Shown here: in pieces, positions 1 to 10,400 of the stretch
Layout: every line of letters starts with the position of its first letter
Position numbering within the stretch: position 1 is the stretch's first letter
Assembly: GCA_001724265.1 (NCBI GenBank)
Contig: MEDY01000021.1
Location: 1-64,000 of the forward strand
Source: Rhizaria sp. SCN 62-66
Taxonomy: Eukaryota; Rhizaria, unplaced
Reading direction: 5' to 3'
DNA: 64,000 nucleotides
Position numbers and translations under genes: made by a program
Notes under the pieces: model-generated
Databases searched by the model: none
What the model was told of the DNA's origin: nothing
What the model saw: the letters and a program-made list of their open reading frames with translations, nothing else

Positions 1-3000
1 GCCCCGGCGCGGCGCGCCATGGAGCGCGCGGCGGCGGCGCGCCAGTCTGCGACCTCAGCGGCGGCCCCGGCGGCGGCGCCTGCGTCCGCTGCGTGGCCGC
101 GCGCGAGCGCCAGGTCCGTGGCCATCGCGGCGCCCGCGGCGGCCAGCGCGGCGAGCGTGGCGGCGACCGCGGGCGGCGTCAGCGCACTAAGGCGGGCGAG
201 CGCGACGGGCACCGCGGCGGCGGCGGGGCCTGCGAGCGGGTACGCGCGCGCCGCGGCCGGGGCCAGCCACGCGCGGAGCCCGTCGCGCACGGCACAGAGA
301 TGCTGGTGCAGCGCGGCGGCTGTGCGCGCCTGCTCTTTGCGCGCGGCGGTTGCCTCGCGCGCCGCCGTCGCGGCCTCGGTGCGGGACGCGGTGAGTGCCG
401 TGTCCGAGATCTGCAGCAGCGCGCGGAGATGGGCGCACTCGGCGGCCGAGACGGCGGCGGACGCGGCAGCGGCGGACGCGTCTTCCGAGAGCAGCAGGAG
501 GTCTTGCGTGAGGCCAGCGCTCAAGTGCGTCGCGGCGAGCGCGCTGGCGGTGTTTACGTTGGCGCTACCCCAGCCCGAGCTTGAACTGTAGCTACCACTG
601 TTATGACTGTTGTTGACGCTGTCAGCAGTCGTGTTGCTGCTGCTGTCAAGAGCGCAGCGCCCGCCCGCCGCGTTCGCACACGCGCTGCTAGGGCTGGTGA
701 CGAGATCGAACGGGTTCGTCGAGAGGGGCTGTGCGGGACGCGGGTGCAGAGGCTGCAACCACGACCAGTCGCCCTCACCGAGCCCCATGTCGACGGCGCT
801 AGCACTCGCAGCAACAAGCGCCCTCTGCTGTTGCAGTGCCGCGGCCGCGGCCGCCGGGGTGGTGCTGGTGCTCAGCGCGGCAAGCGGTGCCAGCGATGAC
901 GAGGACGGTGACGACGAGATCGACGCGGAAGCATTCGCGCTACTGGCGTTGACGCTGCCACTGGCACTGCTGATGTCGTTGCAACTGAAGCTATTGTTGT
1001 TGTTGATATTGCGCGCCGTCGTAGGCGTCGCAGTTGCAGTGATAGTAAAACCAGCATCTGCGCCCGCGTCCTTGCTCTCGGTGTCGTTGGTCACCGCGGC
1101 AGTGGAGGCTGCGGCTGCTGGGGCCAAAGCAGGAGCGGGCACGGGCGGTAAGGGAGGCGAGATGCCGTCTAATGCAGCCAAACGACCGTGGGCGACGCCA
1201 GAGCGACTGTGAGAGCGACTATGCGCAGGGTCAGTGCCCGCGATGCTTGCGCTTGCGGACGAGACGGACAGCGAAGGATGGCTGTCGCCACTGTGATGGC
1301 CGCTCTTGCTCTTGCTGCTGGCGGAATCGATGCTCAAACGGCTGTTACTCTGAGCAGGCGTCGAGAGCAGCAGATCGTATCCGTTGTTCTTGGAGTCGTA
1401 ATCGTCGTCGTGGTTGCCTGTATCGCTGAGGTTGCTCTCGTCATCGCTGTCGCGATGACCACGTAGCTTCTTGCTGCCCCGCTGCTGCTGCTGCTGCTGC
1501 TGCTGCTTTGGGTGAGGCGACTGTGCCTCTGACTGACGCGAGCGAGATGTAGAGCTCATACGCCCGCGCTCCTGCTCCCGGTCGCGACCGCGTTCACGGT
1601 CACGGTCACTGTTATTCCTGCTCGTGGTGTTGTTATTGTTGTGGCTCAGGAAAGACGCTGACGATGACGACATAGGAGAGAACGGAGTCGGGGAAAACGG
1701 CAACAACGACAGAGGATTGCGAGACGGCGTGAACGTGAAGAATCCGCTCTCGTTGACAGTCATACCGCCGCTCACACCGCTTTGATGCGCACCCATAGAG
1801 TGGTGATTCACAGCGGCGCTACTGGCGCCACCGGCCGTCGCAGCGCTGATGCTGCTGATGACACCGGAGCCGCTGATGTCGACGCCAATGCCAGTTCCGG
1901 CAGCGGCGCCGACACCGGAACCAAAGCCAGAACTAGAGGCGTTGTTATCAACCCCAGCATTGGCATTCGCGTTGTTGTTCGGTGTTGCGTTGTCGGAGTT
2001 GGTTGGCGGCGCCGAAGGGTGTGAAATCGAGCTGATGCCAGACAGAGCGCTCGCGTTACCGTGCCGCATGGTAAACGCACCGGCAGCGTTGCCGTACGTA
2101 TTGCGCGGCACGCCGTAGGTGCTCACAGAGCCAGGGCTGCCGAGCAAGCTGTAGCTGTTCCCTGAGCGGTTCGCGCCGCCGCTCGTGCTGTTGCTGTTGC
2201 CGCTGTTGCTGCTGTCGCCGGTCGCGTGGAGGTGGATGTTCGTGGTCGTGTTGCTGCTGTAGACGTGATTGTTGGTGTTGGGATTCGCGTTAGGAGCTTT
2301 GAGGCCAAGAGCGCCAGCGCCGGCGAACGACTGGCTGTGAATCGCGGATGCCGCGGTCGATGCAACGGGCGCGGAGGCGGTTGCAGTCGGGGCAGGGCTG
2401 TGCTGATCTTGGTCGATCGTTGTTGTCGTTGTTGATGTCGTCGCGGTCGCCAGCGGCCGCGGCGGCGAGAACAAAGCGAGGCTAGATAGCGACTCGGTCT
2501 CCGAAAGCGGCTGCGTCTGTTGCAACTGCGAATGGTAGTGTGCGCCAGAGACAGTCGACGCAGAGGCTGGGCCCGCAGTGCCGTCGCTCTCAGAAGCTGC
2601 AACAGCGTCGCTCTCAGAGTTGAGGTTCGTGACGACCGGGACCGATGCGAGCAAGCCAGGGCTGGTGTACGTGCTCACAGCATCGCGGGCTGCAGCTGCT
2701 GGCGACTCAGGTGCGGCCGCGTGTCCGGCGGCGGCGGGGGACATGGGGACCGACACTGGCCCCGCTGCGAGCGTCGTGTCGCCGATGCGGCTCGCGTGCG
2801 ACCCACTTACGTTGATCCCGCCCGGGGTACTTACATTGTGCGCGACAGGAACGTCGGGCGTGCTCACGCGAGAGTAAGTGTTCGACTGAAACCAATTGAT
2901 TTGACTCGGACTCTGGCTCTGGCCCTGATTCTGATGGGTACTGCTGCTGCTGTTGCTGCGGTCATGGGACGCTCGCGAGTCAACAGCAGCGAGGATATTC

Positions 3001-4187
3001 CCACCAACAGTAATATCGGCAACACTACTCGAAGAGATGTTGTTGTGATTGCCGTCGTTGCTTGTCGCAGCGATCCTGCTGCTGTTGTTGATGTCAGAGT
3101 TGTCGGAAAACACTACGGCAGCGCGCGCCGCGGCCGCCTGGAACGACGCCGCGAGCGCATCCGCCCGCGACAACGACGGCGACGGCGCCGGCTGCTGTTG
3201 CGCCTGCTGCTGCGTCTGTTGCAGTTGTACGTTCTGTGCGTGCGAATGCGATCGCGTCCGCGACAGAGACGGCGACCGCGAGTGGTGCGAGTGCTCGCGG
3301 GCGTAGGCGGGCAGAGGCGGCGAGTGCAAGGGGGAGCCCAGCGGGGACATGAATCTGAGCGGGGAGCCAAGCCCCAGACCGAGGCCCACCGCCCCCGCAG
3401 CGACGCCGATGTCGCGGCTGCCTCGGCGGCTGCCGGTGATGTTGTTGGCTGCGCTGCTGCTGCTGCTGCTGTTTGCGGACGCCGGCTGGAAAGGAGACGA
3501 CAGAGCGAAGTTGTGCCCCGACGCGGCGCTTGCACTGCTCACGGCCTGCGCCTGCGTGTGTAGATGCGGCGACTGCGCCCGCGGCTGCTGCGCTGCAGTC
3601 GTGAACGCACCCGAGGGCGGCGAGATCGGTGCCAGCGGCAGCGGCAGCGGCAAGGGCGCGCCGGAGGGACGGAACGGAGAGCTCAACGAGCTAGAGGTGA
3701 AGCCAGCGGCTGCATCATCGCCCGCAGCCGCGGACGGGCCGTAACCGCTGGTGTTGTTCAGGCTGCCGCTCACGTTACTGTGAGCGTTGGCAGTGTTGTG
3801 GGCGCTGGTGTAGTCGAGCGGGGACTGGGGCAGGTACGACAACAGCGCGAGATCAGTCGCCGCAGCGGAGCCGTCAAGCGCAGCAGGCGTGCTGGTCCGC
3901 CCTCCCAGTGCTGCGCTGCCGACAGGCCCCGACGCCATGGCAGCAGAGGATGCGGATGTGGACGCGAATTGGGGGAGAGCGGATGTGGTGGAGGTGTTTG
4001 CAGCCCCGGTCAGAGGCGTCAGGAGATGCAGGGATGATGTCCCTGCGGAAGGCTGATAGGACGCGTTTGTGTCCGAAAGCTGGCGGAGGTAGCCTGGAGT
4101 AGCAGGAGGTGACGTGAAGGGGCTCTGGCGGCCCGTGCCAGGACTGCCGAGAGTGCCACCAGCCCGCGAAAAGGGCTCGTGGGCCAT
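1..4187 (-). CDS. Ser/Asn/Ala-rich low-complexity protein, 3' end beyond the window
   Basis: The ATG at 4187-4185 opens a minus-strand frame that stays open to the window edge: 1,395 complete codons with no stop of any kind. An in-frame stop at 4254-4256 lies upstream, so this ATG is the natural start. The protein begins MAHEPFSRAGGTLGSPGTGR. It is dominated by Ser, Asn, Ala, Thr and Gln, with arginine-serine alternation and a seven-residue Gln run (about 1481-1507). A single NPF tripeptide, the EH-domain ligand motif, lies in NPFDLV near 699-713. The last 150 or so visible residues become Ala/Glu/Arg-rich and look helical. I recognise no enzyme or named domain. Head-to-head with the giant gene at 4477 and similar to it in composition, it may be a partner protein, which is inference. 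Introns cannot be excluded but none is needed. Confidence 0.8.
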   Translation of the reverse strand, partial: MAHEPFSRAGGTLGSPGTGRQSPFTSPPATPGYLRQLSDTNASYQPSAGTSSLHLLTPLTGAANTSTTSALPQFASTSASSAAMASGPVGSAALGGRTSTPAALDGSAAATDLALLSYLPQSPLDYTSAHNTANAHSNVSGSLNNTSGYGPSAAAGDDAAAGFTSSSLSSPFRPSGAPLPLPLPLAPISPPSGAFTTAAQQPRAQSPHLHTQAQAVSSASAASGHNFALSSPFQPASANSSSSSSAANNITGSRRGSRDIGVAAGAVGLGLGLGSPLRFMSPLGSPLHSPPLPAYAREHSHHSRSPSLSRTRSHSHAQNVQLQQTQQQAQQQPAPSPSLSRADALAASFQAAAARAAVVFSDNSDINNSSRIAATSNDGNHNNISSSSVADITVGGNILAAVDSRASHDRSNSSSSTHQNQGQSQSPSQINWFQSNTYSRVSTPDVPVAHNVSTPGGINVSGSHASRIGDTTLAAGPVSVPMSPAAAGHAAAPESPAAAARDAVSTYTSPGLLASVPVVTNLNSESDAVAASESDGTAGPASASTVSGAHYHSQLQQTQPLSETESLSSLALFSPPRPLATATTSTTTTTIDQDQHSPAPTATASAPVASTAASAIHSQSFAGAGALGLKAPNANPNTNNHVYSSNTTTNIHLHATGDSSNSGNSNSTSGGANRSGNSYSLLGSPGSVSTYGVPRNTYGNAAGAFTMRHGNASALSGISSISHPSAPPTNSDNATPNNNANANAGVDNNASSSGFGSGVGAAAGTGIGVDISGSGVISSISAATAGGASSAAVNHHSMGAHQSGVSGGMTVNESGFFTFTPSRNPLSLLPFSPTPFSPMSSSSASFLSHNNNNTTSRNNSDRDRERGRDREQERGRMSSTSRSRQSEAQSPHPKQQQQQQQQRGSKKLRGHRDSDDESNLSDTGNHDDDYDSKNNGYDLLLSTPAQSNSRLSIDSASSKSKSGHHSGDSHPSLSVSSASASIAGTDPAHSRSHSRSGVAHGRLAALDGISPPLPPVPAPALAPAAAASTAAVTNDTESKDAGADAGFTITATATPTTARNINNNNSFSCNDISSASGSVNASSANASASISSSPSSSSLAPLAALSTSTTPAAAAAALQQQRALVAASASAVDMGLGEGDWSWLQPLHPRPAQPLSTNPFDLVTSPSSACANAAGGRCALDSSSNTTADSVNNSHNSGSYSSSSGWGSANVNTASALAATHLSAGLTQDLLLLSEDASAAAASAAVSAAECAHLRALLQISDTALTASRTEAATAAREATAARKEQARTAAALHQHLCAVRDGLRAWLAPAAARAYPLAGPAAAAVPVALARLSALTPPAVAATLAALAAAGAAMATDLALARGHAADAGAAAGAAAEVADWRAAAARSMARRAG
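1481..1507 (-). repeat. CAG repeat encoding poly-Gln in the first gene
   Basis: A pure CTG run on the plus strand reads as CAG codons in the minus-strand frame, giving a short Gln tract in a disordered region. Confidence 0.7.
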
Positions 4188-4476
4188 GGTCTATAACAAC
4201 GGCGAAACAAGAATTGAGAGTATGAGTTTAAAATCATGAATATACGCAACAGTCTAAATTACGTGCAAAGTGGCCGCACTTTGATCGATGGTAAAGCCAT
4301 CGAGATATAGACCTGTTTTGTATTGGCGCCATCGAACCTCGGAGCGCGAGCGGTCGGTCGCCGAGTTCGAGCTTCGAGGGCGACGCTGTTGAATACGAAA
4401 TTTCAAGGTGGATATTGCACTGCAGCTCCGATATTTAAGGGATACAAGATTGGATTGAGCATTTAAACGCTTTGAA
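4188..4476. promoter_or_regulatory. Shared promoter between two divergent low-complexity protein genes
   Basis: These 289 bp separate two divergent ATGs. They contain a perfect inverted repeat CGATGG / CCATCG with a 5-bp spacer (4286-4302). A second imperfect inverted pair, CGAACCTCGG and CCGAGTTCG, lies at about 4331-4370. A 17-bp element GCTCCGATATTTAAGGG at 4425-4441 recurs with two transitions at 31111-31127 in another divergent promoter. No experimentally known motif is recognised. Confidence 0.5.
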
Positions 4477-7400
4477 ATGAGTCGCCCCATTTCCCCCACC
4501 GATTTCAACGGTGCTGGGCCGACATTGGATGACATTTATGGCGTAACTAAGTTCACTTCCAACGCCTTCTTCGTACGTCCTTCAAGCTCTATCGCCCCAG
4601 CCATACCACGTCATTGAAGTGTTTTTATAACAACACCAGGCCGTATCTTCATGTAATTTTGCTCTAATCCGATTTGCAACTTTTGAATTTGCCTGTATCT
4701 TTAGTCCGAGCCAGGAACGGCTTTCCACGAAGTATCCGTTGCCCACCCTCCCCTTGCCTCCTTTGCCCCTGCACCCGCTGCAGCGCTAGAGCCACTCCCT
4801 CAGTTTACCACTCGCGATCCTCTGGGGATCGGCTTTGTCCATCAGCAATATCATCCCACCGCTGACGCTGACGCGCGTCCCCAAGGCCCCGCCGCTGCTG
4901 CTGCTCTGCGTGGCGCCGCCGCTGCGAACGAGGCTGACGCGGCGCCCGAGTACGACGACATCGACGACGACTTCGACGCCTCCTACGACTATAACGAAGG
5001 CGACGGCCGTTACGACGATGTCTACGACGGCAATATCGACGGTGCTTACGACAACGCCAGCAACGTCTACGAAAACAGCGACGCCGACAACAACAGAGAC
5101 CGCGTCCGCGACGACGACACAGGCTACGGCGAGCGCTACCAACAACAACACCAGCTACAGATGCAGCAGCAAGAGCTGCGGAGGCGCCGCCATTAGCAGC
5201 AGAGGCTGAGAGAGCGCAACACACACGCCACTACTGAGGACGAGGCCAAGCGCGCTGCGGCCCGGCTGGCTGAGCAGCTGCGCGACCATGACCGTGACCG
5301 TGAGCACGAGCACTACGACAACGACCTGGATCACTATAACCACGTTCTTGAGGCGAGTGACTACGGTGGCGGTGAGGTTGGCGGTTGGGAAGTGCCGCTG
5401 CACCGCCCTCAGCCCATCAGCGCGCGCGCTGCAGCTCACGGTCACTCCGGTGCTCACCCTGCTGCTACACACATCCCCGCTGCCAGCGCTGGCGCTGGCG
5501 CTGGTGCTGGTGCTGGCTCTGTGCCGGTGTGGGGCGACTGGGCCCACGCTCACGGCCGGTCCAGCGCCACCGCAGAGACTCTGTTCAGCCAAGCCTCGGC
5601 TGCGGCGGACGCGGAGGCGCGCTCCGTGCTCCGCCTGCTGTTCACGGTCGACAATAGCGAGGACAACACCGGCGAGAATGCCGACGCTGAGAGCGGGAGT
5701 GCGGCCGTGCTGTGGGGCGCGATGAGCGCGTGGCCCGAAGGCGACTTATTCAGCGCGGTGGCCGCTGCCGTTGCTCTGCTGACACAGTCACTCTCTCAGT
5801 CTAACTCACAGTCGCAGTTACAGCAAACTGAGCCCGACGTTGCGCATAGCAATGGCTCGTTTCTGACTCTGGCCGAAGTGACTTACCAGCTGTCAACATT
5901 CGCGTCAGCCCAAATTGCACACTCCACGCTTCTGCGCTTAGGCCGCGCCGCCGCCACAGCGTCGGGGCTTAACTTCCCGCACGGCAGTGCCGACGCCGCC
6001 GCCGCCGAGGGCCAGAGCGCCCTGCTCGCCGCGCTGGCGCCGTACCTCAGCCCGGGCCTCAAGCGGTCTCCGCCCGGCGTAGGGCGCGTGGCCGTGGGCC
6101 GCGAGGGCGCGGGCGCGCTGCGGCGCGCGCTGGCGTGGGCCGTGGCCGAGGAGCACCTCAGCAGCAGGGCGGCCGTGGCGCTGATGGCGGAGGCCACTGC
6201 GGCGGCGATGGGGGACCGCATGCGCGTCCGCGACTGGGCCGGGCACGGCGACGATTCTGACAGTGGCAGAGCTGATTAGGATGCTGCGCCTACCGTCAGA
6301 GCCCACGATGGTGATGTCCGTACTCCTGCAACAGCGCATGCAGGCGTCCCCACCGCGGTTGACGTAAGTGCGATGACTCACGACCAGTACTTGGAGTATG
6401 TTAGCGCAAGGATGACGAGCGTGACAAGCGCGATCAAAGGAGAAAGTGCCACGCCGACTGACGACGCGAATGACAACAATTCCGACCACATCTCTGTTGG
6501 TGGTACACCCCCGAGTTCGAGTTCCTTTACTCCCACGAAGAGTGGCACTGGTTTCAGCGCTTACGACCCGCAAAACATGCATTACCTGCCCGTCAACCCC
6601 GACGCTGCCGACGCCGCTGGCACGCAGCTGCCGCAGAAGTTCTCCCTGCTGCCGCAGCAAGGCGGCCTGACCGAGGCCCCCGCCTCGCCCGCGCGGCTGC
6701 CTTCTCTGACGCGCTACGCGACGCCGCCGCAGTCCGCGTCGCGCTCCCGCAGCGAGTACGACCAGTATGCCGCCGACATGGCCGCCGCGACGTTCGCGCA
6801 CGCGCGCATTGCCTTCGACGGCAGCGGCAACGAGTGCGTGCGCAGCCAGAGCAGCACGCCGAGCCGTCGCGCCCTGAGCCGCGCCGGCAGCAACAGCAGC
6901 TCCGCTCCACCGCACGACGGCACGCCGCACGACGGCACGCCGCACGACGGCGGCGCCGGGGGTGCTCAGCCGCACGGCTATTACCGTCAGCGCCGCCCAG
7001 TCATGCTCGATGGCTCACCGCAGCCTGAGGGCTCGCCCTCCGCTGCTGACGGCGTGGACTCTGCACAGGGCTCGTCGCGCGGGCTGGGGGCCGGGTCACC
7101 GTCGACGTCGTCGATGCCGCTCTCCCTTGCGGCCGCGTTTGCAGCCAAGGGCGCGAGCCGCTCTGGGCCGCCCAGCGCCTCTCCCAGCCCAACTGCCAGC
7201 GTCGCCGCCAGCGCGGGAAGCAAGGGTACCGGGTCCAGCGGGGCCACGGGTGCTGAGGCTGCGCTGAGCACTGGCACGGCTAATACTGGCACGCGTGACA
7301 AAGACGGTGAGAGCCAGCACTCGCAGGATGAGACGACGCAGCCACAGACAGGCAGAGATGCGCGGAAACACCGCAGTAAGAAGGCTGTGCAGCCACAGAG

Positions 7401-10400
7401 TCCACCGGATCAAGACCAGACGCGGCAGCTGCAGCAGCAATACCGGCAGCAGGGCCAGTTGCCGCCTTTGCGCAGCGATGGGCCCGCAAAGCCCGATGTG
7501 CTGGCCCCCGTGGCGTCGGTGCTCGCTGGGGCCGGGGTCGAGGCCGACGGCGGGTTTGCTTACCACCATGAAACCGACGACGATGATGACGAAGGCCACG
7601 ATGTGAGTAACATTGATGACAGCAACGTCAACACCAACACGATTTCTTCAACTCGCCACAAGCGCAGCAAGTCGTCTGTCGGTGACCAGCAATCTAAGCC
7701 GCAGCAAGATGCCGAACATACCCCATCTGGTTCGTTTCTGCTTCCTGCTTTGAGCTCTACCCAGTCAGCGTCACAGCAGTTATTGCCATTGCAACAACAA
7801 CATCAGTACCAAGCAGGCTGTGGCGATACTGGCTCCGTCAGTGGCCAAATGCGCGCTCTGCCCAGTGGCAACAGCGGCGGCGGCGGTCACACGCGCTCGC
7901 ACTCGTTCACAGTTCTCAACATCACCGACAGCGATATCAAGAACAACGGCGCTGACATCCACAGCAAGGCAAGCAGTCTTGCCGTGAGCACTCCGCCCGT
8001 TGCCGCTGTCCACTCCTCGGCCGCGATCGCGGCTGCTGCTGTTCCAGTCAGCGCCGTCGTGAGCAACACCGCGCCGTCGCCGACAACGCTGTCGGCGACG
8101 CCGCCGCCGCGCAGACTGCCGCCGCTGGGCGCGCTCACGCCCACGCCGCCGCGCACGCCGCCGCAGGAGGGCCGGTCGCCGCACCACTCGCTGTCCCAGT
8201 CGCAGTCGCGATCAACATCGCTGTCGCACCAGTCCAAGCTGCAGCCGCTGGGTCTCACGTCCGCAGTGGCTGATGCCGCGGCACAGGTGCGCACAACAAC
8301 GACGGCTGCGCTCGCGCAAATTGCAAACACTGCCAATTCGTCTCCCACGCAGAGTATGTATAACGACTGTAACAGTGCCTCTGCGGGTTTTATCGTCAGT
8401 GCGCCAATCATTGGCACTAAGCTCGCTCCTCCGACTGCCGTCGCGACAACGGAATCTCGTGTCACTGGCGCTGGGGTAAGCGCCGAGGCTGCCAACAGTA
8501 ATGTCCAGGTTGATGATGCACTAGCGTCCGCCAAGAACGATATGATTGTCACAACAAATGACAACAACAACGGTGCAGTCGCCAGTACTGAAACCCTCAC
8601 GCAAGCTGTCGCTGGATCTGCTGATGGCTCAGTCACACCTGCACGCAAGACCGCTGCTGTACATTCACCGAAAGCACTCAAACTCCCGCCTGCGCTGCTC
8701 ACGCCGCCTCAACCTCAGTCTCTGTCGCAGTCCCAGTCTCGGTCGCACTCGCGGTCGGCCTCGGTCACTCGGTGTGCAGTCGCTGCAGCGCTCGGCGCCA
8801 GCGGCTCCCCAACCGCGAACGCAACCGCAGTGGCTGCTGTGACGTCCATTGCAGTTTACCCTGCTGCGCGGCCGCCGCTGCCGGCTACGCCAAGCCGCGG
8901 CCGCCCCACGTCTCCGCCGCCGCTGGCGCAGGGACACTTGGCCGGTCAGCAGCTGCAACAACAACGCGCACTTAGCTCCAGCCGCACACCGAGCCCCAGC
9001 GCGAGGCTCCCGCCACTGCAGCAAACGCCGCCGCGATCCCAGTCCGGTTCCCAGCCGCAGTCGCAGACACCGTCGCGCGCTGCCTCGCAGTCGAGGTCGC
9101 AGACCCAGTCTCCAGTCAAAGCCTTTGCTGCTGACACTGGTTCGCCATCTACTCCTGGTAACGGCGTTTCTACTTCCGCTGGCCGTGCCAGACGTGGGCT
9201 GCTGGCGCGCACCGCTAGCGACTGTAGTCAGAGCTCAGGTTCGCAACCGGGCGAGGACAGCGCGCCCGGGACTCCGCGCAGCCGCGTGTCCCGCGCACAT
9301 GCGCTGCTGGACATGGAGAGGACGCGCATGCGCGATGGCCGCGCGGCCACTGTGGAGCGCGTGCGCATGCAGCGCAGGGCCAGGGACGGCGCTGAGGCGC
9401 TGGAGACAGAGTTGCACGCGTGGAGCGATGATCACGACCATCATAGCGGTGATTATAATTACGCTGAAAAGCCCTTCAAGCGCGACACTGTTGGCTACGA
9501 CGACGCTAAGACTGGTGCTGTTAGCGGTGCAGCTATGTTTGTCCTGTCTGACGACGACAGCGGGGCCGACGCCCCCGCAGCCCACACTGCCGACCGCAGT
9601 CGCCCGCGCGCCCCGAGCGCCACCCCCAGCGCGCCCAGCGTCGCCAGCAGCGTCGACAGCCAGGACAGCAAGGGCCCCCGCGCGCGCGCCATGGACGCCG
9701 CCGAGCGCGAGCGCAGACGCGCCCTGCGCAAGGACGTTGTTGACCGTGAGCGGCAGCGGCGCAACATGGAGCAGGGAGCTGTAGCCGCGGAACACGAGGG
9801 ACGCGTGTGGACCTCCGACCGCACTGCCGATATCAACACTACGAATGTTACTAATGTCGGCAACTCCACTGTTAACGCCGCGAACGGCAACCGGGTTCTT
9901 CTTGACGCAGTGATCCCCGCCAACATCACCGATGTGCAGAACGAGAAGCCCAGTACAATCGCTACCGGCCTCACGAAGCACGCCACCAGTAACGAGTTCA
10001 ACCTGAGCGCGAACGCGACCGGCGCTGTAGTCAGCGGCGGGTTCACTGCTGTTGTGCTCAACGGTGAAGTCGCGAACATCAGCGGCGACACCGGCGGCAA
10101 CAGCGGTGGCAGCGGCGGCAGTGGTGAGAATCATGGTAATGGGGGTGAGTTCGGTCGACGTGGCAGTCCCTCACAGTCTCCTGCTGATCCGACACCAAGT
10201 TGCAGCTCCGCGTCACCGTCAAAGCACTCTAACCAATCTGCGTCACCCTCACGCACGGCGACTGCTGAAGATGACGTCGATATTGACTCGCACACAGCAA
10301 AGATTGATAATGATGTAACGTCAAAGGCGAACGCTTCTCACAAGCATGCCAATTCTAACTCTGTAACTCATGCGGGCTTTCACATCGCTTCAAGTGTCGA

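Noticed and set aside
19-3744. Long plus-strand open frames across the first 3.7 kb
   Set aside because: They mirror the minus-strand gene, which has one uninterrupted frame. The plus-strand frames break repeatedly and read as antisense of Ser/Ala-rich codons.
5104-5196. An in-frame intron GTCCGC...ATTAG that would remove the first TAG
   Set aside because: The 93-nt segment is GC-rich, codon-biased, lacks a pyrimidine tract and is shorter than every other intron here (119-237 bp, AT-rich).
6226-6279. A similar intron GTCCGC...ATTAG that would remove the second TAG
   Set aside because: Only 54 nt, GC-rich and in keeping with coding sequence. The repeat of GTCCGCGAC before both TAGs is most simply an Arg-Val-Arg-Asp coding coincidence, though cDNA should settle it.
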